In this document: positions 43,719-51,755 of the stretch, piece by piece
Position numbering within the stretch: the first letter of the stretch is position 1
How the letters are laid out: every line of letters begins with the position of its first letter
Assembly: GCA_900554335.1 (NCBI GenBank)
Contig: USGT01000001.1
Coordinates: 115,631-179,630, forward strand
Reading direction: 5' to 3'
DNA length: 64,000 nucleotides
Source of the DNA: an uncultured Oscillospiraceae bacterium
GTDB lineage: Bacteria; Bacillota; Clostridia; Oscillospirales; Acutalibacteraceae
The notes under the pieces: model-generated
Told to the model about the DNA's origin: nothing
Databases searched by the model: none
The model's input: only the letters and a program-made list of their open reading frames with translations
Translations under genes and position numbers: made by a program

Positions 43719-44651
43719 TTAAATTTTAATGTCTCCTAAGGTTTTAATTTCGCATTCAAGATTTATTTTATTTTGCTCATAAACTTTTTCTTTAACGATT
43801 TTAACAAGCTCGGCAACGTCATTTGCAGTTGCGCCGCCTTTGTTTACTATAAAGCCCGAGTGCTTGCTGCTAACTGCCGCACCGCCGACGCTAGTTCCTT
43901 TAAGCCCGGCCGATTCAATAAGCGCTGCTGCGTAAAAGCCATTTCCTGGCCTTTTGAAAGTGCTTCCTGCGCTTGGAAATTCGAGCGGTTGCTTGCTTTT
44001 TCTTTTTGATATTATTTCATACATTCTCTTTTTAATTTCTTTTGGGTCGTCTTTTTTCAAAAGCAGCTTCATAGAAGTTATAATAAAAGGCTTCTTTGAA
44101 TAAATGCTTTTGCGGTAAGAAAGCTCCATTTCGTCTTTAGTCAAGGTTTCGAGCTCGCCTTTTTCGTTTAGGTGCGTTGCTTCTAAAATGACATTTGACA
44201 TGTCGCTGCCATAGGCTCCCGCATTCATGTAAAGCGCCCCGCCGCAAGAACCCGGAATGCCCCAAGCAAATTCAAGGCCTGAAAGGCCATTTTTCATAGC
44301 AAATACGCAAGCTTTAGCCAAAGGAGCACCCGCTTTGCAGCAAAGAATATCTCCTTCTTTTTCGATAGTTTTAAATTCGGAATCTAAAATTAAAACAACA
44401 CCTCTAAAGCCACTGTCGGCAACGAGCATATTCGAGCCTTTGCCCAAAACGAAATAGGGGAGGCTTTCTTTTTTTATTTCTTTCATCAGAGTTTTTAAGG
44501 TCTCTTCGTTTTTCGGGAAAATAACAACGTCCGCATTCCCGCCGATTTTAAACGAAGTGTGCTTCTTTAGCGGTTCATTTTCTAAAAATTTGCAGTTTAA
44601 AGTTTTTGAAAGATTTATAAGATTTTTGTATTTTGCAATTAAATTAGTCAT
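43719..44651 (-). CDS. murB: UDP-N-acetylenolpyruvoylglucosamine reductase
   Basis: A 310-residue FAD enzyme. Seen: KKHTSFKIGGNADVVIFP, LGKGSNMLVADSGFRG, FAWGIPGSCGGALYMNAGAYG, and the catalytic Ser in PSAGSTFKRP. It reduces UDP-GlcNAc-enolpyruvate to UDP-MurNAc in peptidoglycan synthesis. It is type I-like in length. Same strand as whiA and hprK. Confidence 0.95.
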   Translation of the reverse strand: MTNLIAKYKNLINLSKTLNCKFLENEPLKKHTSFKIGGNADVVIFPKNEETLKTLMKEIKKESLPYFVLGKGSNMLVADSGFRGVVLILDSEFKTIEKEGDILCCKAGAPLAKACVFAMKNGLSGLEFAWGIPGSCGGALYMNAGAYGSDMSNVILEATHLNEKGELETLTKDEMELSYRKSIYSKKPFIITSMKLLLKKDDPKEIKKRMYEIISKRKSKQPLEFPSAGSTFKRPGNGFYAAALIESAGLKGTSVGGAAVSSKHSGFIVNKGGATANDVAELVKIVKEKVYEQNKINLECEIKTLGDIKI

Positions 44652-44666
44652 GTTTCTCCTTTTAGG

Positions 44667-45635
44667 TTATATATCCCAGATGCATTTTTTTATTTTTGGG
44701 TTTTTCGATTCCGGGTATTCCATCCCAAGATTTTTGAAAAGGTCTTTTGCGGCGTTATAGCCTAGCTTTTTCTGCCTGTTGTTCATTGCAGCAATTTCAA
44801 CTAGCATAGCAAGGTTTCTTCCTGGCCTTACGGGAATGTCAACATAAGGGACTTTAACTCCCAGAATTTCGGTGTAAGAAACTTCTTCGCCGATGCGGTC
44901 GTATTCTTTTTCGTCTTTCCAAAATTCAAGATTTACAACAATATCAATGGTTTCGCTTATTTTAACGGCCCCAATTCCGAAAATTGTTCTTGCATTTATT
45001 ATTCCTATGCCTCGAACTTCAATAAAATGACGTATGTTTTTTGGCGAAGAACCTATTAAAGTGTTTTTTCTTATTTTCCTTATTTCAACCAAATCGTCCG
45101 AAATGAGCCTGTGGCCTCTTTTTAAAAGTTCGATAGCGGTTTCGCTTTTTCCTATTCCGCTTTCGCCGATTAACAAAACTCCTTCGCCGTGAACGTTCAT
45201 AAAGCCGCCTGAACGAGTTATTCTTGGCGCAAGCTTGAGGTTTAAAAATGGTCCTAGTGCGCTTGTTACATCTGCGGCGGAGTCATCGGAAGTAAGAATC
45301 GGCACATGATATTTTTCAGCCACTTGGATTATTTCGGGAATAGGCTTTATGCCTGCGGTGATGATCAAAACAGGCGGTTTTAGCGACAAAATTGCTTCAA
45401 TTGATTTGTAAATTTCGTCTGATTCCAAGGTGGATAAAAAGTGGTCTTCGCTTACGCCCATGGTTAAAATCCTGGAATTATCAAAGTCTGTAAGCGAGCC
45501 AATAAGCTGCAGGCCAAGCCTGTTTATATCTCTTGAAGTTATTTTAATTTTGGAAGGGTCTTCAGGCATATGAGCTATTTTAAAAGAAATTTCTTCGATT
45601 ATTTCAGCTAGGGTAACATAAAATTTTGAGCTCAT
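44667..45635 (-). CDS. hprK: HPr kinase/phosphorylase
   Basis: A 322-residue enzyme that phosphorylates Ser46 of HPr and controls carbon catabolite repression. P-loop LIGESGIGKSETAIELL, ISDDLVEI, VEVRGIGIINARTIFG (K3 loop signature), and NRQKKLGYNAAKD. Start ATG 45635 overlaps the nth stop (ATGA), so they are coupled. Confidence 0.95.
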   Translation of the reverse strand: MSSKFYVTLAEIIEEISFKIAHMPEDPSKIKITSRDINRLGLQLIGSLTDFDNSRILTMGVSEDHFLSTLESDEIYKSIEAILSLKPPVLIITAGIKPIPEIIQVAEKYHVPILTSDDSAADVTSALGPFLNLKLAPRITRSGGFMNVHGEGVLLIGESGIGKSETAIELLKRGHRLISDDLVEIRKIRKNTLIGSSPKNIRHFIEVRGIGIINARTIFGIGAVKISETIDIVVNLEFWKDEKEYDRIGEEVSYTEILGVKVPYVDIPVRPGRNLAMLVEIAAMNNRQKKLGYNAAKDLFKNLGMEYPESKNPKIKKCIWDI

Positions 45636-46276
45636 TTTTCATTTTCCTTTCGTATGATGTAATCGCACATTTTTTTAAGAGGGCATTTTTCACAAAGGGG
45701 TTTCCTTGCTTTGCATATGTTCCTGCCGTGAATCACAATTCTGTGGCAAAATTTCAAAGTTTCTTCTTCAGGGATTATTTCTTTCATTTCTTTTTCTATT
45801 TTTACAGGGTCTTTCAAATTATGAAAGCCAATTCGGCTTGTAACTCTTGAAAAATGAGTGTCGACGATTATTCCTGGTTTCCCAAAAATTTCCCCGCGAA
45901 CGAGGTTAGCTGTTTTCCTACCTATTCCTGGAAGAGAGGTTAAATCTTCCATTTTTGAAGGCACTTCGCCGTTAAAATCAGAAACTATTTTTTTGCACAT
46001 GCCGATTATATTTTTGGCTTTTGTTTTGTAAAGCCCGCAAGGCTTTATAATAGCCTCAACTTCTTCTTCAGCAGCGTTTGCAAAGTCTTTAGCACATTTA
46101 AACTTAGAAAAAAGCTTGGGAGTGATCATGTTTACTCTTTTGTCGGTGCATTGCGCTGAGAGCCTTGCCGCAATTAAAAGCTGGAGCGGTGAGGAATAAA
46201 CAAGAGCGCATGTGGCATCTGGGTAAGTTTCTTTTAAAATTAAGATTATTTTTTGAGTTTCGATTTCATTTTTCAT
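45632..46276 (-). CDS. nth: Endonuclease III
   Basis: A 214-residue base-excision glycosylase/AP lyase. Helix-hairpin-helix LPGIGRKTANLV with catalytic Lys, VDTHFSRVTSRIG with catalytic Asp, and a [4Fe-4S] cluster C-x6-C-x2-C-x5-C at the C-terminus. Start ATG 46276 (MKNEIE) behind GGTGAAG; an in-frame start 12 bases upstream is possible. First gene of nth-hprK-murB-whiA. Confidence 0.95.
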   Translation of the reverse strand: MKNEIETQKIILILKETYPDATCALVYSSPLQLLIAARLSAQCTDKRVNMITPKLFSKFKCAKDFANAAEEEVEAIIKPCGLYKTKAKNIIGMCKKIVSDFNGEVPSKMEDLTSLPGIGRKTANLVRGEIFGKPGIIVDTHFSRVTSRIGFHNLKDPVKIEKEMKEIIPEEETLKFCHRIVIHGRNICKARKPLCEKCPLKKMCDYIIRKENEK

Positions 46277-46380
46277 ATACTTCACCAAAAATTGTATTGT
46301 AAAAATAAGATATCACTTTTTTAAGATATAATCAATAATTGTACATGCACAAATTGAGGTTAATATTCATATCTTTAATT

Positions 46381-46395
46381 GTAATACTTTATTTA
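46381..46395 (+). promoter_or_regulatory. Possible sigma-E-type promoter of sigK
   Basis: GTAATACTTTAT here resembles the sigma-E -10 CATACAnT with an ATTCATATC block about 14 bases upstream. The resulting start point is about 20 bases before the sigK start. In Bacillus sigK is first transcribed by sigma E. Weak match. Confidence 0.3.
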
Positions 46396-46415
46396 CGTTA
46401 AGGCTAGGTGATTTG

Positions 46416-46763
46416 ATGTGGTGGGCGAGTCTCGCAGAGCTAATTTTTAACTTACCGTTTCTGGCGCTTCATGTTGTTTCTCAAAATTCTTTTCCAAGGC
46501 CGCTTTCAAAAAAAGATGAAACAAAATATATTAAAATGCTTGCTGAGGGAAGCGAAAAAGCCAAAAATAAACTCATAAATCATAATTTAAGATTAGTTGC
46601 GCACATTTCAAAAAAATACAGAATGAGAAGTAACGACTGCGATGACCTAATTTCAATCGGAACAATTGGGCTTATTAAAGCCGTTAATACTTTTAAACCT
46701 GACAAAGGGGTTAGGCTATCTAGTTATTCTGCAAGGTGCATTGAAAATTCTATATTAACATAA
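46416..46763 (+). pseudogene. sigK: sigK 5' part (pro-sigma-K N-terminal half), interrupted by a skin-like element
   Basis: Encodes the prosequence and regions 1.2-2.4 of pro-sigma-K. The first about 19 residues (MWWASLAELIFNLPFLALH) align with the hydrophobic B. subtilis prosequence; then NSFPRPLSKKDETKYIKML, HNLRLVAHISKKY, DLISIGTIGLIKAVNTF, YSARCIEN. In full sigK, CIEN continues EILMYFRS; here the frame turns into SILT and stops at 46763. Start ATG 46416 behind AGGCTAGGTG (TTG 46413 is in frame). The 3' half is at 55.7 kb. Read to the junction at 46748 and joined to 55709 it gives one open frame. It is not dead but developmentally split, so 'pseudogene' is only a label. Confidence 0.93.
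46736..46760 (+). other. Left recombination half-site of the sigK element
   Basis: The shared AAAT at 46745-46748 is where sigK sequence (left) gives way to element sequence (right). The matching AAAT at the right end is 55705-55708. Exact identity is only 4 bases, as is usual for large serine recombinases, whose crossover core is 2 bases. Confidence 0.7.
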
Positions 46764-46870
46764 TGGATACAACAAATGCATTAAAAATAGCCAATCTTTA
46801 TGAAGTTGACATAACTGAACTTATTATGGATGGATATAATTTATTTCTTTACTATGGGCAAGTAGTTTAA
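46763..46870 (+). CDS. 35-codon ORF that becomes the recombinase C-terminal tail in the excised circle
   Basis: MDTTNALKIANLYEVDITEL and 15 more residues. LKIANLYEVDITELI resembles the last helix of Cro/CI (XRE) regulators. It has no ribosome binding site as a separate gene. It is in the frame that the recombinase would enter after circularisation (AAA then TTC TAT ATT AAC ATA ATG), so it may be an alternative C-terminus of the recombinase and not a gene on its own. Confidence 0.4.
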   Translation: MDTTNALKIANLYEVDITELIMDGYNLFLYYGQVV

Positions 46871-46938
46871 ATTTTACTAAGGAAGATATTGCAAAAAACA
46901 ACTATATAAAAATTTTTAAAGACAGGGTTTTGAGTTAA

Positions 46939-47115
46939 TTATAAAGTTTTTTCTTTACATGATTGTATTTCATCTAATAATTTTAACTTTTGTTCTTTTG
47001 AACAGTTTAGTTTTTCAATAATATTTTGAACAGTAACGCCGTAAATTTCTGCAACTTTAGCGCTCAAAATTTTTGCCTTTTCCTTATTTTTGGGCTTATA
47101 TAAAATGATGTTCAT
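46939..47115 (-). CDS. Small cytosolic protein, 58 residues
   Basis: MNIILYKPKNKEKAKILSAK followed by VAEIYGVTVQNIIEKL, which resembles a helix-turn-helix or recognition helix pair; the tail is Lys/Glu-rich. Start ATG 47115 behind AGAAGG. No signal peptide. It could be a small regulator of element genes. Not recognised. Confidence 0.5.
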   Translation of the reverse strand: MNIILYKPKNKEKAKILSAKVAEIYGVTVQNIIEKLNCSKEQKLKLLDEIQSCKEKTL

Positions 47116-47433
47116 TTACAGCTTACCTTCTTTAATAAATCTTTTTATAGTAAGTATATAAATATTGTTGCTTGTACTATGACTTAATTAAGATATTTTA
47201 TCTCATAAAAATTATGAAACACGAATTTTACGGCTATATTACTGAAGTTACCTTATTACTTGCAATGTTTTTATCATCCTTTGACTATCACTGAAGAAGA
47301 GCATCTTTAGTCTTTACTAAAATTCTAAATTTAATTTTTAAAATTCTATATTCCGAATATTTAAAGCAAAATGTAAAAATGGACATAAAAAAACAACCAT
47401 TTAGGTCGTAACATTAGGGTGCTTAAATTAATT
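47116..47433. other. AT-rich non-coding stretch within the element
   Basis: No ORF longer than about 26 codons, no clear promoter pair, no repeat. Apart from possible minus-strand promoter elements for the 58-residue gene I see nothing in it. Confidence 0.5.
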
Positions 47434-47769
47434 TCAGTTATCATCTGCCCGTAGTGCATTCTTTACAATTTTTCTGTGAATAATTGTGTCATTGTTCAGT
47501 TTTGAGCCTAAAATCGTGTCACTTATGACTCTTCTGAACTTGTAATTGCACTATTTCCAACTTAAGCATTTTGCCATTTCCTTTTCGATTTGGTTAGCGC
47601 AAATAATTTTATCAAAGCGAGCATTATTTTCTTCAATTTTCAATGTACCACTTTTGGCATTTCTATTACTTTCAAAAACAATAAAACATCTTAAATTCGG
47701 TTTTATATGTAAGTTTGTTATGTTTATAATATTATTAATTTCGGAAAAATTATGATTACAAAACCTCAT
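47434..47769 (-). pseudogene. Degraded gene with in-frame TAG
   Basis: A 72-codon minus-strand frame (starting MRFCNHNFSEINN) ends at TAG (about 47551), but the same frame stays open for another 38 codons (CNYKFRRVISDTILGSKLNN.. to TGA at 47434), and that part looks like coding sequence. Upstream of the ATG a different frame has VINTISFEFDLNKSYEVL before a stop. So it looks like a gene of at least 110 codons broken by a nonsense mutation and a frameshift. Family not recognised. Confidence 0.45.
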
Positions 47770-47835
47770 AGCTTTTATTTAAGTCAAATTCAAAGCTAAT
47801 TGTGTTTATAACCTTTTGGTTTTTATTTTAAAAAT

Positions 47836-47867
47836 AATAAAACCGCATCAAATAAATGATACGGCTG
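47836..47867 (-). terminator. Terminator of the secreted-protein gene
   Basis: CCGCATCA (47843-47850) pairs with TGATACGG (47857-47864) around AATAAA. On the minus strand the hairpin is followed by TTTTATTATTTTTA. Confidence 0.75.
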
Positions 47868-47878
47868 ATAAAAATAAT

Positions 47879-48340
47879 TTATTGAACTTTACACTCAAAA
47901 ACACTTTTGTTTTCAATTAATAAATTTAAAATTTGATTGTTCATTTTAGAAATCTTTTTATAATAACTATCGAAAAATTTATCTTTTTCTGACTCAGAAA
48001 TTTCATTTTCTTTATACATTTCTTCATGGTAGTCGGCTTGACAATCCAAATTGATAAGATTGGAATAAATACTCATTATATTTTTATAGAGTTCTGTATC
48101 TGGCATTATAATTTTTCCATTAACAGATTCGAGAAATTTAAATTCTAGTTCTCCTAATTTTAAATTTTTACAACTGTATATCGGATTATCCCAACTTCTT
48201 TTTGCTTCCATTATTTCTACTATTCCGGAAGAAATATTTGAAGTGTTTATCTTGATGGGATTTTTGGGAAATGCATAAGCTTTTGGATTAACTAAAAATA
48301 AAGATAAAATCGGTATCAACATGATTTTTTTTAATTCCAT
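47879..48340 (-). CDS. Small secreted protein downstream of the OTU-like effector gene
   Basis: A 153-residue protein with a signal peptide (basic MELKK, hydrophobic MLIPILSLFLVN, cut after AYA near residue 23). The mature part is acidic and helical with three cysteines. Start ATG 48340 behind AAGGAG, 93 bases after the stop of the effector gene on the same strand, so they may be one transcript ending at the terminator at 47.84 kb. By position it could be an immunity or partner protein; this is inference. Family unknown. Confidence 0.65.
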   Translation of the reverse strand: MELKKIMLIPILSLFLVNPKAYAFPKNPIKINTSNISSGIVEIMEAKRSWDNPIYSCKNLKLGELEFKFLESVNGKIIMPDTELYKNIMSIYSNLINLDCQADYHEEMYKENEISESEKDKFFDSYYKKISKMNNQILNLLIENKSVFECKVQ

Positions 48341-48432
48341 ATCAAAAACTCCTTATCAACAATTAAATAATACTTAAACTATACATAATATTATATTTCG
48401 ATTTTTAATTTTTGTCAATAGGGTAAGTAATA

Positions 48433-50237
48433 CTATTGCATTTGTTCAACATAATGGCCATTTCCGTCTGGACCATATATAAGAGCGATATTTATGGTTT
48501 TATTTTCCAAATTACGGTTATTATAAATTGTACCGGCTATATTTCCACTAATTGTGGGAGAATAAAATCCATCGTATGAAAACACATCAATATGAATCGT
48601 ATAGTAAATATTTTCATTATTATTTCTATTAATATAGTCTAGTAAATCTCCTAAATTATTATAATTAACATCTTTTCCATAAATTATATTACTATTTCTT
48701 GAATTGAAAATTTGTTTCAAATCAGATACGCCATTTCTTTCAAGTATTCTCCATAAACATCCTCCTGCCAACCCAGGATTACTATCTATTTCATACCTTC
48801 TTCCATCATTTGAAATGAAAATTGAGGCCTGTTCTTCAATTATTTTATCTTTTATTGTTTTATCATCTATAGACTCGGTAATATTTTCTTCAGAGTTATC
48901 GGAATAATCTATTTTAGCATTGTTTATTTCATCGTTAAGTATTATCGTATCGGTTAAATTTTTTACAGCCTCTTTAATTACTTTTTCCGACATTACTTTG
49001 CCGCGTACATTTCCGCCAGGTTCAATACTATTTCCTCTTGCGGATGGTGTATAATACCCTTCTTTATAATTACCGCGTTCAACAGAACCTAATGCATCTC
49101 CGAAAGGTGTCGTCGTTGTTTCTTGTTGTATGTTTTTAATTAGAGTTCTAATTAAACCTCTTTCTCTTTTTCCGCCATTATTACTTCTATCTTCTCCTGA
49201 TTCACAAAGCATAAGTATAGCACAAAGTGTAGCGGCGCTTTCACGTTGCTTTTGAGAGGTAAAGGACAATTTGCTATTTGTAACTCTATCTTGTAGACTT
49301 TCTAAAGCATTGTTGACGGTATCTTCAGGTTTTGCATATGTTTCTAAATATTTTAGAATATCTTTAAGCATTGCTATGGTATTTTCTTTACCATTATGTC
49401 TAAAATATTCATCTAAATTCGAAGAAATTTGAGTATAAGTTGCGCCTTTTTGAAATTCACTAGTAAAAATTACTCTTGAACTCAATTTACTACCCTTTCT
49501 TATATTTACAATTCCAAATGGTGTTGGTATATTAACAGTTTTCGAGGTTTCTGTATTTGTAAGATCTATGGCCTTATCACGTTCTAATAACTGAGAAATT
49601 TTTGGTTTCGTGTTTCTTTTATTAGCACCGTCATTAATATAAATTTGATTTGGACTATTTCCTCTAACATTCGCATGTTGAGCAGCTCTTCTTAAGCGGT
49701 ATTTATTTTCTACCCTTCTAACTATTCTAATGATATTTATTAGTGATTTATTAAAACTATTATTAATAGAGTAGATTTTTTTGTTTTTTTCTAATTTACT
49801 AAATTCATTAATTTCATTGTTTGCTTGTTGATTAATTTCTTCTATTAAAGAATTAAGCTCATTGTATTCATGAAATTCCTTGCGTATCCTATTTATTTCA
49901 TGTTCCAGAATTTGATTAAGATCTTCAACCAGCTTTTTAATGTATTCACTATTATCAGTCCCGTGGTTTTGTTGAGGATTATCCCTAGAGGTTTTTTTGG
50001 CGGGCCGCCTTTTCCACTTGAATCTCCTACAGGACCTATGCTTGACTGAGAGTTGGTTTTTTTACTAGTTTTAGCGGTTGATTTTTGATATCCACTGTCC
50101 GTTATTTTACTATGCTTATAACGTGAATTAAGGCTTTTGCCAGACATAAGTTTTGTATCATTTCTAGACAAAAAGTTTTTTATTTCCTCTGCAGAGTTTT
50201 TGTTTGAAATTGCTATAATGTCATGGAAACTTGCCAT
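48433..50237 (-). CDS. OTU-like cysteine peptidase, candidate effector; frameshifted at an A7 heptamer
   Basis: Read continuously it is a 601-residue protein: N-terminal part (MASFHDIIAISNKNSAEEIK, codons 1-82), then, after a -1 shift at A7 (49998-49992), a helical and coiled middle (about 85-330) and a C-terminal OTU-like domain. The domain has GGCLWRILERNG (Cys494 in the OTU D-G-x-C-L-F-type motif) and GPDGNGHYVEQ (His595 in the OTU H-Y motif) at the very end. Without the shift the N-terminal product stops after 114 residues (stop at 49893), and the large part has no good start. The start ATG 50237 follows GGAGAG. OTU enzymes cut ubiquitin or other isopeptides; many bacterial ones are host- or rival-targeted effectors. 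Confidence 0.6.
49992..49998 (-). promoter_or_regulatory. Slippery heptamer A AAA AAA
   Basis: In frame CCA AAA AAA, then CCT. A -1 slip reads A again and continues ACC TCT AGG GAT, which is open for another 519 codons. This is the X-XXY-YYZ form used in dnaX-type -1 frameshifting and also a hot spot for transcriptional slippage or sequencing indels. Confidence 0.6.
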
Positions 50238-50241
50238 AAAT

Positions 50242-50709
50242 TTATATCTCTCCTTTGGTTTCTAAAATCAAATCAGCTAGATCAATAGATTTTGTTTTTA
50301 TAATAGTTTCGAATGTTTTGCAAGCTGTAGGATCAGATTCATTTAAGTATACTGTAGGCCATATTAATTGTGGGAGTTTCAAATTTTCATATTTAGACTG
50401 TTCTTGATTATCTATATACAAAACACATCCAAACGAAGGACTAAATATCAGGCTAAGTTTTCCGATATTTACTAGAGTTTTATAAAAAAATTTTTCCGAT
50501 TTTTTAATGTTATTAGTATAAAGTTTAGTTTTTGCTGATATATCCTGTTTGACTTCTAAAAGTTTTTTAGAGAGGTTTGTCAAACTTGGTGGTTTGGAAG
50601 TATGTGAATTCAATAGTATTATAAAATTATCTGCTTTTTCTTTAACTATTATTTTTCTGGCTTTTTTAGCAGCCTTTTTAGTAAATTTTATTTGACCCTT
50701 TTTTAACAA
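50242..50709 (-). CDS. 155-residue protein upstream of the OTU-like gene
   Basis: Lys-rich N-terminus (MLKKGQIKFTKKAAKKARK), then a mixed alpha-beta region with LINGKLSLIFSPSFGCVLY-like strands and an acidic C-terminus. No signal peptide. TTG 50709 behind GGTGAT is the start. Its stop is 4 bases before the effector ATG, so the two are coupled. It could be a chaperone or regulatory partner of the effector. Not recognised. Confidence 0.6.
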   Translation of the reverse strand: MLKKGQIKFTKKAAKKARKIIVKEKADNFIILLNSHTSKPPSLTNLSKKLLEVKQDISAKTKLYTNNIKKSEKFFYKTLVNIGKLSLIFSPSFGCVLYIDNQEQSKYENLKLPQLIWPTVYLNESDPTACKTFETIIKTKSIDLADLILETKGEI

Positions 50710-51048
50710 TTTTCATCACCATTCTTTTTCACAAATTATGTAAATACTATACCATATATTTTTACAAATTTCAACAATTTTCATTCATTTTTAAATTGTA
50801 TTGCAAATGGATAAGTCATTTTCAAATATTGTGTTTATTTATTCTATGAGTAAAACTTAAATACCCTGAATTCTTATTTTTTGACAGATTTCTTGAAACA
50901 ACTTAATTTTGTACTTAAGGGTATAACCTCATTTAGTGATAAAGATTTAAAAATTTTGAAAGGTTTGGTGTAATAAATATAAGCAAGACGATGTAAAAAA
51001 ATATGCATCTAATTTTACAGGGTATGAAATAAAAAGTAAGGTTTTTGA
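50710..51048. other. Decayed sequence upstream of the helicase-nuclease remnant
   Basis: Short, broken plus-strand coding scraps, including YASNFTGYEIKSKVFDYF in another frame near 51000-51050, which may be further parts of the same degraded gene. Nothing else is supported. Confidence 0.35.
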
Positions 51049-51306
51049 CTATTTTTTAAGGCATGTCATACGGAATATAAGTTTTACAGTGTTACTGAAC
51101 AAACATTTTCAATCGTTCTAGAAAGAGATTCAAATGCTTTAAAATGGCTAAGACTTGCACAAAACCAACTAAAAATTATTTGGAAAGATGGCAGACAATA
51201 TACTCCCGATTTCTTGTTAGAAACGAATAAAAACATTTATATTATAGAAATAAAAAGTTATAAACGTATACTTTATGAAGAAGTTAAACAAAAATTATTT
51301 GGATAA
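51049..51306 (+). pseudogene. C-terminal remnant of a DEAD/DEAH helicase-nuclease (type III restriction-like)
   Basis: An 85-codon frame without a start: CHTEYKFYSVTEQTF, LERDSNALKWLR, QLKIIWKDGRQYTPDF, then IYIIEIKSY. This is the conserved end of Res-subunit-like helicases, with W-L-R, Y-x-P-D-F and E-I-K as PD-(D/E)xK nuclease elements. An upstream TGA and frame breaks show it is a fossil. A terminator hairpin follows. Confidence 0.6.
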
Positions 51307-51312
51307 AATTTA

Positions 51313-51345
51313 ATCAAGACTACGCGTCTTGATTTCTTTATGTTT
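51313..51345 (+). terminator. Terminator after the helicase-nuclease remnant
   Basis: ATCAAGAC (51313-51320) pairs perfectly with GTCTTGAT (51326-51333) around TACGC, followed by TTCTTTATGTTTT. Confidence 0.8.
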
Positions 51346-51755
51346 TATCTAAATTAATTAATAAAACTCCTAGATTTCAAAAAATTGAGGAGTTTTTGTT
51401 TATTTTTTATACCAATGCCCAAGCATATTCTGTGCCAATATTATGATATTAATAACATTATAGGTACAATTCAATCTATTATGAAGTTTTACAAAAATCC
51501 TAGTAACTTCGAATTTCCGTAAGGTAAAATAGATTATTATTAATGTTTTTGACCCTGCAAAAATCAAAATTTTAAAAGAAGGTTTTTATGGATTTATTAC
51601 ACCTAATGTAATTGCTTCAAGTTTACAATTACATAATAGTATAACTAATTATTGCTTTCTATGCCATAGACTTTCAAGGAAGATAGAAGCATGAACACAG
51701 CAGTTGATAAGCAAACTAATTTTTTTCTCATAACAGAATATTGATTCCTCCGTTT
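51346..51755. other. Long AT-rich stretch without a supported gene
   Basis: Contains one plus-strand 47-codon frame without start (INVFDPAKIKILKEGFYGFI ... near 51530-51690), possibly another gene fossil. No promoter, repeat or RNA gene is evident. Confidence 0.35.

Noticed and set aside
47440..47530. Insertion-sequence end (repeated GTGTCAT/GTGTCAC)
   Set aside because: The two short repeats looked like IS21-type terminal repeats, but the sequence reads as coding in the minus frame and no transposase is nearby.
47546..47755. 69-codon plus-strand ORF
   Set aside because: Antisense to the degraded minus-strand gene; no ribosome binding site, composition random.
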